Shown piece after piece: positions 8,379 to 16,527 of a stretch of DNA of 64,000 nucleotides. A program made the position numbers and the translations under genes. The stretch spans positions 744,001-808,000 of the forward strand of contig NZ_CP090096.1 in assembly GCF_021391675.1 (NCBI RefSeq), given 5' to 3'. The number at the start of each line of letters is the position of its first letter. Within the stretch, counting starts at the first letter, position 1. The stretch comes from Neorhizobium galegae (lineage in GTDB: Bacteria > Pseudomonadota > Alphaproteobacteria > Rhizobiales > Rhizobiaceae). The notes beneath the pieces are model-generated. The model saw only the letters and a list, made by a program, of their open reading frames with translations. It did not search any database and was not told where the DNA came from.

Positions 8379-9503
8379 ATGAAGTTCAATTTCTTCCACC
8401 TGATGCCTTATCCCGATTACGACAAGCTGCCGCATGAATGGCCGGTCAGCACGCACGGGATCGACAGCACCCGCATCCAGGCGCTCTACAACGAATATCT
8501 CGATGAGATGGTCGACGCGGAGAACTACGGTTTCGACTGGGTGGGCTGCAACGAGCACCATTTCAGCCCCTACGGCCTGATGTCGAACCCGAACCTGATC
8601 GCCGGCGCGCTCGCCCGCCAGACGTCCAAGGCGAAGATCGCCATCGTCGGCAACCTTCTGCCGCTCCTGAACCCGGTCCGCGTCGCCGAAGAATATGCGA
8701 TGATCGACGTGATGTCGGGCGGGCGCCTTGTCGCCGGTTTCCTGCGCGGCATTCCGCACGAATACATCGCCTACAACATCCCCCCGAGCGAATCCCGCAG
8801 CCGTCTGCGCGAAGCGACCGAACTGATCATCAAGTGTTGGACCGAAGACGAGCCCTTCGGATGGGAAGGCGAGCATTATCAGTTCCCGGCCGTCTCGATC
8901 TGGCCGAAGCCCATCCAGAAGCCGCATCCGCGTATCCTGATGTCAGCCAGCAACGCGGAATCGGCCGAGTTCGTCGCCAAGATGCGTGCGATCATGGGCA
9001 TCACGCTGATCCAGGACCTGTCGATCGCCAAGGCCGCCATCGAGAATTTCAAGAAGACCGCACGCTCCTACGGCTGGGAGCCGACACCGGACGACATCCT
9101 GGTCGGCCAGCAGATCTGCATCGCCGATACGGACGAGGAGGCGAGGCACCACATGGCCGCCGCCCAGACCTACTTCCACCAGACGCTGATGCGCCCGCAG
9201 CGCTCCGCCCAGCAACTCGTTCTCGGGCAGAGCCGCTACTACACCGAGGCCGACGCCGGCGAAAACTTCCAGAAGCGCCTCGCAACGTTGCGCGGCCGTA
9301 CAGTGGAAGAGCAGATAGAAGCCGGTTCGATCATCTGCGGTAGCCCTCAGTCGGTCATCAGGCAGATCAAGCGCCTGCGCCAGGAACTGGATTGCGGCCT
9401 GCTGAACCTGACGGTCAAGGTCGGCAACATGCCGGGCAGCGTCGTTCGCCGTGGCATGGAACTGTTCCGCGACCGCGTCGCGCCTGAAGTCGCTGGCCTG
9501 TAA
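8379..9503 (+). CDS. LLM-class flavin-dependent monooxygenase (luciferase-like), second copy
   Basis: A 374-residue paralogue of the protein encoded at 4132. It shares the FHLMPYPDYD start, the GCNEHHFSPYGLMSNP block (near 64-79) and the CGSPQSVIRQI segment near the C-terminus that matches CGSPATVREKL in the first copy. GGAG lies six bases before the ATG. It is downstream of the FMN reductase and 14 bp upstream of the second alpha/beta hydrolase, and probably acts with both. Divergence between the two copies suggests two different oxygenation steps in one pathway rather than a recent duplication, but this is inference. Confidence 0.92.
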   Translation: MKFNFFHLMPYPDYDKLPHEWPVSTHGIDSTRIQALYNEYLDEMVDAENYGFDWVGCNEHHFSPYGLMSNPNLIAGALARQTSKAKIAIVGNLLPLLNPVRVAEEYAMIDVMSGGRLVAGFLRGIPHEYIAYNIPPSESRSRLREATELIIKCWTEDEPFGWEGEHYQFPAVSIWPKPIQKPHPRILMSASNAESAEFVAKMRAIMGITLIQDLSIAKAAIENFKKTARSYGWEPTPDDILVGQQICIADTDEEARHHMAAAQTYFHQTLMRPQRSAQQLVLGQSRYYTEADAGENFQKRLATLRGRTVEEQIEAGSIICGSPQSVIRQIKRLRQELDCGLLNLTVKVGNMPGSVVRRGMELFRDRVAPEVAGL

Positions 9504-9517
9504 GAGGAGTTTGACCC

Positions 9518-10297
9518 ATGAGCTTTGAATTGAAGACGATCGAGCTTTCCGGCGGCAGGCTCTCCTATCATGTCGGCGGCACGGGGCAGCCGGTTGTCTA
9601 CCTGCATGCTGCTGGCGGCGTGATGCTGACCGAGCCGTTGAGGGCGCTGACCGGTAACCACACGGTCTATGCACCGATCTGCCCGGGCTTCGACGGCACC
9701 GAGCCGAACGAAAGCCTGAAGACGGTGCGGGACTGGGTGGCCATGGTCGCCGAGTTCGCCGAAAAGCTGGTCGGCCCGCGGTTCGACGTGATCGGCTCCT
9801 CCTTCGGCAGCTGGTCGGCCTTGTGGCTTGCTGCCGAGCGCCCAAAAATGGTCGACCACCTGATCCTCGGCGTGCCGGCCGGCTTCCGGTTCGAGGGCAA
9901 GGGCGGTTTGCCCGCCGATCCGGACGCGCGGTTCAAGGCGCTCTACGCCCATCCGCAAAAGATCAAGTCGGCGCCGAAATCGCCTGAAGTCATGGCCAAC
10001 AACGGCAAAACTTACGAGCGCCTCGCCAATAATGTTCAGGTTGACGAGGCACTGAGTGCCCGCCTGCCCTCGATCGAGGCGGTGACGCTGATCCTGCTCG
10101 GCACCGAAGACAAGGTCGTGCCGGCGGAGGCCGGCGCGCACCTGAAGCGCAACATCCCGACCTCGCAGCGTGCCTTCATCTTCGACGCCGCCCATTCGAT
10201 CGAGGTCGACCAGCCGGAGCGCACGTTGCGGCTCTGGGCCGACTTCCTGAAGCGCGGCCCCGGCTACGTGCTCAACCAGGGACCGGAAGCCGCCTGA
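9518..10297 (+). CDS. Alpha/beta hydrolase (second copy)
   Basis: A 259-residue alpha/beta-hydrolase. The nucleophile is Ser95 in IGSSFGSW, the acid lies in LGTEDKVVP and the base is the His of DAAHSIEVDQ. The usual HG oxyanion segment reads LHAAGG near residue 29. AGAGGAG precedes the start. It is the last gene before a strong terminator at 10323, so flavin reductase, monooxygenase and hydrolase (7701-10297) form one transcription unit. It is clearly different in sequence from the first hydrolase at 3350, so a second substrate in the same pathway is likely. Confidence 0.92.
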   Translation: MSFELKTIELSGGRLSYHVGGTGQPVVYLHAAGGVMLTEPLRALTGNHTVYAPICPGFDGTEPNESLKTVRDWVAMVAEFAEKLVGPRFDVIGSSFGSWSALWLAAERPKMVDHLILGVPAGFRFEGKGGLPADPDARFKALYAHPQKIKSAPKSPEVMANNGKTYERLANNVQVDEALSARLPSIEAVTLILLGTEDKVVPAEAGAHLKRNIPTSQRAFIFDAAHSIEVDQPERTLRLWADFLKRGPGYVLNQGPEAA

Positions 10298-10322
10298 CGC
10301 TATTCCCTTCCCAGGGAAGCCT

Positions 10323-10352
10323 GGCCCAGACCCCGGTCTGGGCCTTTTTCTT
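10323..10352 (+). terminator. Rho-independent terminator after the second hydrolase
   Basis: GGCCCAGAC (10323-10331) and GTCTGGGCC (10336-10344) form a 9-bp stem with a 4-base loop, followed by TTTTTCTT. Confidence 0.9.
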
Positions 10353-10458
10353 GCGAGACTTTGCACTTTCCCTTATTCCGGTCGGCGCTCGGTTCTCGTC
10401 GAGAGAGGAAGGCTTTCCAAGCCGATTTCCACAGACCATAATTTTCAACATTGACGGA

Positions 10459-10475
10459 TATAATATGTCTATTAT
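10459..10475 (+). promoter_or_regulatory. AT-rich dyad with consensus -10 box upstream of the molybdopterin gene
   Basis: TATAAT is at 10459-10464, inside the dyad ATAATA-TGTC-TATTAT (10460-10475), about 100 bp before the start at 10571. TTGACG at 10451 is too close to pair with this -10, and no clear -35 is visible at normal spacing. An activator- or repressor-controlled promoter is possible. Confidence 0.35.
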
Positions 10476-10570
10476 GAATTGATTTGCGTTTCGCTTCAGG
10501 ATGGCCCAAGAGCCGCATGCGGAATGCCATCGTCCGGGATATGTGGGACGATGTGAATGGGAGGAATGGC

Positions 10571-12922
10571 ATGATCGGCGAAGACGTCAGGCGCAAGGAA
10601 GACAACCGGTTGATCACCGGCAAGGGCCAGTATGCCGACGACCTCAAATTCGAAAACACCGCCTATGCCGCCTTCGTGCGTTCGCCGCATGCCCATGCGA
10701 TCATCCGCAGCATCGACACGTCCGCCGCCCGCGACATGCCGGGCGTGCTCGCCGTCCTGACCGGCGAGGATATCGTCGCCGCCGGCATCGCGCCGATCCC
10801 GCATGCGATCGGCAGTTCGCAGTTCGGATCCGACATCCGTATCAAGAACTATGACGGCACAGAGCGCGCCCGCACCCATCACCAGGCGCTGCCGACCGAC
10901 CGGGCCCGCTTCGTCGGCGAGGCGGTCGCCATGGTGATCGCCGAGAGCACCGATCTCGCCAAGGATGCCGCGGAAGCGATCGAGATCGACTGGGAGGAGC
11001 TGCCTTCCGTCGTGCGCGGCGTCGACGCGCTGGAAGAGGGTGCCCCGCAGCTCTGGGACCATGTTCCGGGCAACAAGGCGATGGACGGCGAAGTCGGCGA
11101 GAGGGCCGGCACTGAGCAAGCTTTCGCCAAGGCCGCTCATGTCCTCGAATTCACCAGCTGGGCGCAACGCGTCACCGGCGTCCATATGGAGCCGCGTTCC
11201 TCCGCCGCCGAATACGACCCGGAGACCGGCAAGTTCACCATCCACGCCTCCGGCGGCCATGGCGTGGTGATGATGCGTGAGCAGATCGCTGCGTCTCTCG
11301 GCGTCGACATGGCCTTCGTGCGGGTCGTCGCGCCCCGCGATGTCGGCGGCAATTTCGGCACCCGCAATGCCACCTATCCGGAATTCGTGCTTTTGCCCTA
11401 CGCCGCCAAGCTCACTGGCCGGCCGGTCAAACACCAGGCGGAGCGCATCGAAGCGTTCCTGTCGGATTTCCAGGGCCGCGACCTGCATGTGAAGGCAAAG
11501 CTTGCGCTCGACGAAAACGGCAAGTTCCTGGCTTTCCACTCGGTCAATACCAGCAATATCGGCGCCCATACGGTGTCCTACACGCCCCTCAACAAGGGCA
11601 TCCAGCTGATGACCAGCCTTTACCGGGTGCCGGTCGCGCATGTGGAATTCCGCGCGGCCATGTCGAATACCGTGCCGACCATCCCCTACCGCAGCGCCGG
11701 CCGTCCGGAAGCCATGTACATCATCGAGCGGATGATCGACCTTGCCGCCCGCAAGTTCGGTTTCGACCGGGTGGAGCTGCGCCGCATCAACATGATCCCG
11801 GAAGAGGCTTCGCCCTATTCGAACCCGATGGGCGTCACCTATGACAATGGCGACTATATCGGCTGCATGGACAAGGTGCTCGACATGGCCGACTGGAAGG
11901 GGTTCGAGGCGCGCCGCGCAGAAGCCCGCAAGCGCGGCATGTATCGTGGTATCGGCCTTTCCAACTATATCGAGGGCACCAGCGGCGTGCCGCGCGAGCG
12001 GGCCGAGATCACCGTCGATCCGACCGCCGGCATCGTCGATGTCGTTATCGGCACCCAGAACACGGGGCAGGGGCACGAGACGGCATTCGCCCAGCTGGTC
12101 GGGTCCTTCCTCGGCATTTCCCACGAGGTGGTGCAGATTCGCGCCAGCGATACGGATTTCGTCTCGGCCGGCGGCGGTTCGCATTCCGGCCGCTCGTTGC
12201 GCTTCGCGAGCATCGTCATGCACAAGGCGACTGCCGAGATCATCGAACGCGGCCGCAGGATCGCCGCCTTCATGCTGAACGTCGCGCCGGAAGAGATCGA
12301 CTTCGCCGAGGGTCATTTTCGCGCCCGTGGATCGAACGGCGTCGTCAGCCTGTTCGAGGCGGCGCAGGCTGCGGAAAACGATCTCGGCCTGCCGGACGAG
12401 CTGCGGGGTTCGCTCGCGGCGATTTCCGACGAGACCACCCACGGGCTGGCCTACCCCTATGGTGCGGCGGTCTGCGAAATCGAGATCGATCCGGAAACCG
12501 GTTTCTTCCATATCCCGCGTTACTCGACCGTCGATGACGTTGGCAAGGCGCTGAACCCGATGATCGTCGACGGCCAGACCCATGGCGGCATCGTCCAGGG
12601 CGCCGGTCAGGCACTGTTCGAATGGTCGCATTACGACCGCGAGACCGGCCAGAACCTGTCGGCGACCTTCATGGACTACCAGGTGGCCCGTGCGTCCGAT
12701 TTCCCGAGCTTCGACACCCATATCAGCGAAGTGCCGGCAAAAAGCCATCCGCTCGGTTTCCGTCCGGGCGGCGAGGGTGGTACGACACCGTCGCTCGGCG
12801 TGACGATCAACTCCATCACCGATGCACTCGCCGATCTCGGCGTGACCCATATCGAAATGCCGGCAACGCCCTCCCGTATCTGGGAAGCGATCCGGGCGGC
12901 AAAAGCCAAACAAGAAGCGTGA
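10571..12922 (+). CDS. Molybdopterin-binding large subunit, xanthine dehydrogenase/CO-dehydrogenase L family
   Basis: A 783-residue molybdenum hydroxylase large subunit. The N-terminal Ald_Xan_dh_C (a/b hammerhead) domain begins RRKEDNRLITGKGQYADDL and YAAFVRSPHAHA. Later come PYRSAGRPEA (the active-site loop, resembling the form II type and unlike AYRCSFR of true CO dehydrogenase), NTGQGHETAFAQ (Mo-cofactor loop) and GGEGGTTPSLG near the C-terminus with the catalytic Glu. It hydroxylates a carbon next to N or an aldehyde in known relatives. The start at 10571 follows GGGAGG; the frame opens 87 bases earlier without support. No [2Fe-2S] or FAD subunit gene is adjacent, which is odd because these enzymes normally need both. 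Confidence 0.9.
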   Translation: MIGEDVRRKEDNRLITGKGQYADDLKFENTAYAAFVRSPHAHAIIRSIDTSAARDMPGVLAVLTGEDIVAAGIAPIPHAIGSSQFGSDIRIKNYDGTERARTHHQALPTDRARFVGEAVAMVIAESTDLAKDAAEAIEIDWEELPSVVRGVDALEEGAPQLWDHVPGNKAMDGEVGERAGTEQAFAKAAHVLEFTSWAQRVTGVHMEPRSSAAEYDPETGKFTIHASGGHGVVMMREQIAASLGVDMAFVRVVAPRDVGGNFGTRNATYPEFVLLPYAAKLTGRPVKHQAERIEAFLSDFQGRDLHVKAKLALDENGKFLAFHSVNTSNIGAHTVSYTPLNKGIQLMTSLYRVPVAHVEFRAAMSNTVPTIPYRSAGRPEAMYIIERMIDLAARKFGFDRVELRRINMIPEEASPYSNPMGVTYDNGDYIGCMDKVLDMADWKGFEARRAEARKRGMYRGIGLSNYIEGTSGVPRERAEITVDPTAGIVDVVIGTQNTGQGHETAFAQLVGSFLGISHEVVQIRASDTDFVSAGGGSHSGRSLRFASIVMHKATAEIIERGRRIAAFMLNVAPEEIDFAEGHFRARGSNGVVSLFEAAQAAENDLGLPDELRGSLAAISDETTHGLAYPYGAAVCEIEIDPETGFFHIPRYSTVDDVGKALNPMIVDGQTHGGIVQGAGQALFEWSHYDRETGQNLSATFMDYQVARASDFPSFDTHISEVPAKSHPLGFRPGGEGGTTPSLGVTINSITDALADLGVTHIEMPATPSRIWEAIRAAKAKQEA

Positions 12923-12932
12923 GGAGAAAGCA

Positions 12933-13655
12933 TTGCCCGACGTCCTGATCAATACCCGGGGGAACGTCCTCGAGATCACTCTCAACCGTCCCGACAAGGG
13001 CAATGCGCTGACGCCCGAGATGGCGCAGGCCATCACCGCCGCGCTGAAGTCTCTGTCGCCGGAAACCCGCGTCGTGCTGATGAACGCCAAGGGCGGCGAT
13101 TTCTGCACCGGCCGCAGCGCCGCCATGCCGGCAGCCGGCAGCCGCGCCACCGCGCTCGACCTGCGCACCGCGATTTCCGATCCGGTCCTCGATTTCTATG
13201 AAGTGCTGCGCGAAATCCCGGTTCCGTTCATCACCGCCATCCGCGGCAGGGCCGCCGGCGTAGGCTGCGCCATCGCCGCGCTTGCGGACGTCGCGATCGC
13301 CGCCGAAAGCGCCACGTTCCAAGTGCCGGAAATGAATCACGACATCGCCCCGACGCTGGTGCTCAACGCGCTCGCCGATCGGGTTTCCCGCGCCACGCTG
13401 GCCCGCATGGTGTTCACCCGCGACGTGATCCCCGCGACCGAAGCCAAGGTGCTCGGCATCGTCGGCGTCACGGTCGCCGATGCCGGCATCGATGCGGAAG
13501 TGGAACGCGTCGTCGGCCAGCTCGAGAAGAACTCGGTCCCAACCGTTCGCGGCATCAAGGCCTTCCTCTCGATGAGCCCGGAAACCTCCTTCGCCTCGCG
13601 CAAGGAACTGGCCGCGCTGATCAACTGTGTGGCGACGGCGGAGAAGTTCCGGTAG
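12933..13655 (+). CDS. Enoyl-CoA hydratase/isomerase family protein
   Basis: A 240-residue crotonase-fold protein starting with TTG at 12933, directly behind GAGGAGAAAG and 10 bp after the molybdopterin gene. The oxyanion-hole region reads AKGGDFCTGR near residues 51-60, and the second one RGRAAGVGCAIAALADVAIA near 100-119. Members hydrate, isomerise or cleave acyl-CoA thioesters. The usual catalytic Glu positions are not obvious to me, so hydratase activity is uncertain. Placement suggests a CoA-thioester step in the pathway. The following 184 bp contains a rhizobial palindrome. Confidence 0.88.
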   Translation: MPDVLINTRGNVLEITLNRPDKGNALTPEMAQAITAALKSLSPETRVVLMNAKGGDFCTGRSAAMPAAGSRATALDLRTAISDPVLDFYEVLREIPVPFITAIRGRAAGVGCAIAALADVAIAAESATFQVPEMNHDIAPTLVLNALADRVSRATLARMVFTRDVIPATEAKVLGIVGVTVADAGIDAEVERVVGQLEKNSVPTVRGIKAFLSMSPETSFASRKELAALINCVATAEKFR

Positions 13656-13754
13656 GTGTCATCGGCTGCTGCCCCCTGACCCGGCCTCCGCTTTGCCCGG
13701 TCACCCTCTCCCGGAGGGGAGGGGATGATCGGCCGCGGCAAGGCACAAATATCG

Positions 13755-13771
13755 TCTCCCCAGCGGGGAGA
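13755..13771. repeat. Dispersed palindrome TCTCCCC-AGC-GGGGAGA
   Basis: A 7-bp perfect stem with a 3-base loop, followed by AAGGTGG and a CGGATGA segment. The same module occurs at 24430 and 54606. It lies between the convergent enoyl-CoA hydratase and thioesterase genes and could help end transcription. Confidence 0.6.
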
Positions 13772-13839
13772 AGGTGGCCCGAAGGGTCGGATGAAAGGGA
13801 GCTGCCGTGAGAAAACTCAGGCCCTAAGGGTCACGCCCC

Positions 13840-14787
13840 TTAAAGCGCCAGCCCCTCGGTGACCAGCGGAGCCAGCGCCTCCTTAGCCGCCGGCGAGATC
13901 TGCACGATCGACCGTGCATCGAGATCGAACACGACAGCGACCGACTGCATCGTGCCGAATACCCGGCCGCTGAACGGATCGACCATCCAGAAGATCAGCG
14001 ACATGACGCGCTGGTCGGTCTTCTGCAACCCGCCCCAGATCTCGAAGCAGTCGCCAAGACGCGGGGTTTCGCCATAAAGGATGCGGAATTCCAGCACCGC
14101 GCCGCCGATCTTGCCGGGCGGCGTCTCGGCATGTTTGCTGACGATTTCGCGGATCGGGCCGGTGAGCTGCTTCACCCCGCCGCCGACCGCGCCGATGAAT
14201 TTCTGCGGACCGAGGCGGTTGAATGCGTCGCAGGCTTCCGGCTCGATCAGGCTCATCGCGGTGCATTTCAGGCCGAGCGTGATCGCCCGATCGCGGGAGG
14301 CGCTGATCGTCACCGGTTCGTTGCTGGTGCCGCGGGCGAGCGCCTCCTTGGGAACGTCGACCAGCGAGGCGGAGGCCTTTTCGCGGAAGGCCGTTGGCCA
14401 GGGGCGAGGCGTCTTGAGGTCGGCCGTATCCACATGGGTTAGCCGCACCCTGAAGCTCGCGGCCAGCTGGCCGGAATGGCTGTTATAAAGCATCAGCACC
14501 GCAAACGCCGTCGTCTCGCCGATATCGAGGAAACCGGCGGTCATATGCAGCGACGTGCCCGCATGCGCTTCGCGGTGGAAGCGGATATGATGCTCGTTAT
14601 AGGCGATCGTGGTGGCCGACGTTGGCGAGAAAAGGCCGGGCAGGCCGTTGAAGCCGAAAAGCACTGCAAGGCCTTCGTTGGCACGGGCGACATAATACTG
14701 GGTGTTCCAGTGGGCGTTCTCGTCCACTTCCCACTGGCGCACGCTGCCGCGCCAGACCTCGATCATTTCGCCTTGCTGTGCACTCAC
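13840..14787 (-). CDS. Thioesterase-family (hotdog-fold) protein
   Basis: A 315-residue protein with two hotdog-like halves. The first half has VDENAHWNTQYYVARANEG (near 19-37), the D-x-x-x-H/N pattern of 4-hydroxybenzoyl-CoA-type thioesterases. The second half has FRILYGETPRLGDCFEIW. It likely hydrolyses an acyl-CoA thioester, or acts as a dehydratase-like hotdog; single thioesterases are about 140 residues, so this is a tandem form. It starts with GTG at 14787 behind GGAGGAGG, overlapping the stop of the alcohol dehydrogenase (GTGA), so the two are coupled. It may release the CoA product made by the pathway. Confidence 0.75.
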   Translation of the reverse strand: MSAQQGEMIEVWRGSVRQWEVDENAHWNTQYYVARANEGLAVLFGFNGLPGLFSPTSATTIAYNEHHIRFHREAHAGTSLHMTAGFLDIGETTAFAVLMLYNSHSGQLAASFRVRLTHVDTADLKTPRPWPTAFREKASASLVDVPKEALARGTSNEPVTISASRDRAITLGLKCTAMSLIEPEACDAFNRLGPQKFIGAVGGGVKQLTGPIREIVSKHAETPPGKIGGAVLEFRILYGETPRLGDCFEIWGGLQKTDQRVMSLIFWMVDPFSGRVFGTMQSVAVVFDLDARSIVQISPAAKEALAPLVTEGLAL

Positions 14788-15842
14788 ACCGGCTCCTCCT
14801 CCAGAACGATACGTCCCTTGACCGCACCTTTGGACAATCGGCTCATCGCGTCGTTGATTGATGATTTCGGCAGAGCCTCATAGGGGATGGCATCGAGTTT
14901 TCCGCTTTTGGCGAGCTCCACCAGATCCCGCAATTCCTGTAGCGAGCCGGTGATGCTGCCGATCAGGCTCAGGCCCCCTTGCGCCATGCGCATGGTCGGG
15001 ATGGTGAGCTGGCCGCCGAACATGCCGACCATGATGATGCGGCCGCCGCGCGCCAGCGCCGGGAAGCAAAAGGCTGCCGTCTGGCTGTTGTTGACGAAAT
15101 CGATGATGGTGCGCACCGGCCGGCCGACCGTATCGGCGATCCTCTTCGTCACGTCGTCGCCGGTCGAAGGCACCGCCTTGTGGGCGCCGGCATCGGTTGC
15201 GATCTTCAGTTTTTCTTCGGAGATATCGACCACAACGATATTCCGGTGCCCGAGCGCCTTCAGGATGACGATGCCGCTGAGGCCCAGCCCGCCGGCCCCA
15301 ACCACGACGATCGCCTCGTCGGGGCGAACTGGCATCGCCTTGCGGATGGCAGAATAGGCGGTAAGGCCGGAGCAGGCATAGGTGGCGGCAAGTGCGGGGT
15401 CGAGATCACCGGTATCGATGAGATAGCGGCTATGCGGCACCACCACATGGCTGCCGAAACCGCCGGGCCTGCGCATGCCGAGCGGCCGGCCCTGCATGCA
15501 GAGGTTCTCCTGGCCGGCACGGCAGGTTTCGCACTCGCCGCAACCGAGCCACGGATAAACAAGCCTGACATCGCCAACCTTCACATCCGTCGCATCGGGG
15601 CCAATGGCGGTGACGGTGCCGAGGATTTCATGGCCGAGGGTGAGCGGGTGCTTCATCCCGATACTGTCGATCGACACTTGTTTGTCGCCCATGTCGAAAA
15701 TGCCCTTCCACAGGGTCAGATCCGAATGGCAAAGCCCGCAATGAGACACCGAAACGACGACCTCGCTGCCGGTGGGCTGGGGCGTCGCCTCCTCGATTTC
15801 CCGCAACACTTCCGATGCCTCGAATACCTGCCATGACCGCAT
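14784..15842 (-). CDS. Zinc-dependent alcohol dehydrogenase (MDR family)
   Basis: A 352-residue medium-chain dehydrogenase. The catalytic zinc ligands are visible in HCGLCHSDLTLW and GHEILG, and the structural zinc cysteines in CGECETCRAGQENLC. The Rossmann loop VVGAGGLGLSG lies near 178-188. It oxidises an alcohol with NAD(P). The general form resembles alcohol dehydrogenases and the 6-hydroxycyclohexene-carboxyl-CoA dehydrogenase group, but I cannot separate these by eye. It is coupled to the thioesterase downstream, and a palindromic repeat separates it from the MarR gene upstream. Confidence 0.92.
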   Translation of the reverse strand: MRSWQVFEASEVLREIEEATPQPTGSEVVVSVSHCGLCHSDLTLWKGIFDMGDKQVSIDSIGMKHPLTLGHEILGTVTAIGPDATDVKVGDVRLVYPWLGCGECETCRAGQENLCMQGRPLGMRRPGGFGSHVVVPHSRYLIDTGDLDPALAATYACSGLTAYSAIRKAMPVRPDEAIVVVGAGGLGLSGIVILKALGHRNIVVVDISEEKLKIATDAGAHKAVPSTGDDVTKRIADTVGRPVRTIIDFVNNSQTAAFCFPALARGGRIIMVGMFGGQLTIPTMRMAQGGLSLIGSITGSLQELRDLVELAKSGKLDAIPYEALPKSSINDAMSRLSKGAVKGRIVLEEEPV

Positions 15843-15978
15843 GATGCCGCTCCTCCCAGATGCATGAGAAATGAGTATCAGGCCGCCTGTTATGTGGCAA
15901 TCGAGAAATGGGTGGTGGAGTTATTGGATGGGACAGCTGCCCGGAAAATTGGCAGGGGGCGGCGGCTCAAAATACGGC

Positions 15979-16011
15979 CGTCATCCTCGGGTCTAGACCG
16001 AGGATGACGGA
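15979..16011. repeat. Palindromic repeat between MarR and alcohol dehydrogenase genes
   Basis: CCGTCATCCTCGG (15979-15991) and CCGAGGATGACGG (15999-16011) are perfect 13-bp arms around a 7-base centre. On the minus strand it is followed within a few bases by ATTTT, so it may act as a weak terminator. The motif resembles short palindromes widespread in rhizobial genomes. Confidence 0.7.
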
Positions 16012-16029
16012 GGGGAGGCACGGAGACCG

Positions 16030-16527
16030 CTACTCCTTCTCCTGCCCCTCGATCGCCGCCTCCGCTCCGGCAATCGCCTTATCCAGCAACTCCAGAAACG
16101 TCTGCCGCTCCTCCACAGACAAAAACCGCAGCAGGTCGGCCTCATGCTGCGGCAGCGAGGTTTCCACAAGGGCGGCGGCTTCAAGCCCTGCCTTGGTGAG
16201 CCGCAGTTCATAGACGCGGCCGTCATCGGCGGCGCGGTCGCGTTCGACGAGTTTGTGTTTGATGAGCGGACCGAGCGTCTGGACGAGCGTCGGCGGTTCG
16301 ATGCGCAACCGCCTCGCGAGCGCGATCTGGCTGATGCCGGGATAACGGCGGATCAAGAGCAGCACGCCGCCCTGGACCGGGGTGACCGCAAGCGAGCGGG
16401 CGCGGAACCAGTTCTGCCAATGGTTGCCGAACAGCGCCTGCAGGCGGCGGATGCGGATGCCGACGACACCGTCGAGAAGGACGGCATGCCCGTCCCCCTC
16501 TGCCGATGGGTTGGGCTCCGAACTCAT
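16030..16527 (-). CDS. MarR-family transcriptional regulator
   Basis: A 165-residue winged-helix regulator. The DNA-binding segment is LTPVQGGVLLLIRRYPGISQIALARRLRIEPPTLVQTLGPLIKHKLVER (split here: helix 3 is ISQIALARRL, recognition helix is EPPTLVQTL), with wing residues RAADDGRVYELRLT. It overlaps the stop of the upstream FAH-family gene (ATGA). MarR proteins linked to aromatic catabolic genes usually release DNA on binding a phenolic ligand or CoA thioester. Control of the cupin/FAH unit is the likely role. Confidence 0.9.
   Translation of the reverse strand: MSSEPNPSAEGDGHAVLLDGVVGIRIRRLQALFGNHWQNWFRARSLAVTPVQGGVLLLIRRYPGISQIALARRLRIEPPTLVQTLGPLIKHKLVERDRAADDGRVYELRLTKAGLEAAALVETSLPQHEADLLRFLSVEERQTFLELLDKAIAGAEAAIEGQEKE

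Noticed and set aside
10496..13168. An 890-codon open frame antisense to the molybdopterin subunit gene
   Set aside because: GC-rich coding DNA readily leaves the opposite strand open. The plus-strand product has a clear family and motifs; the antisense product has none and no ribosome site.
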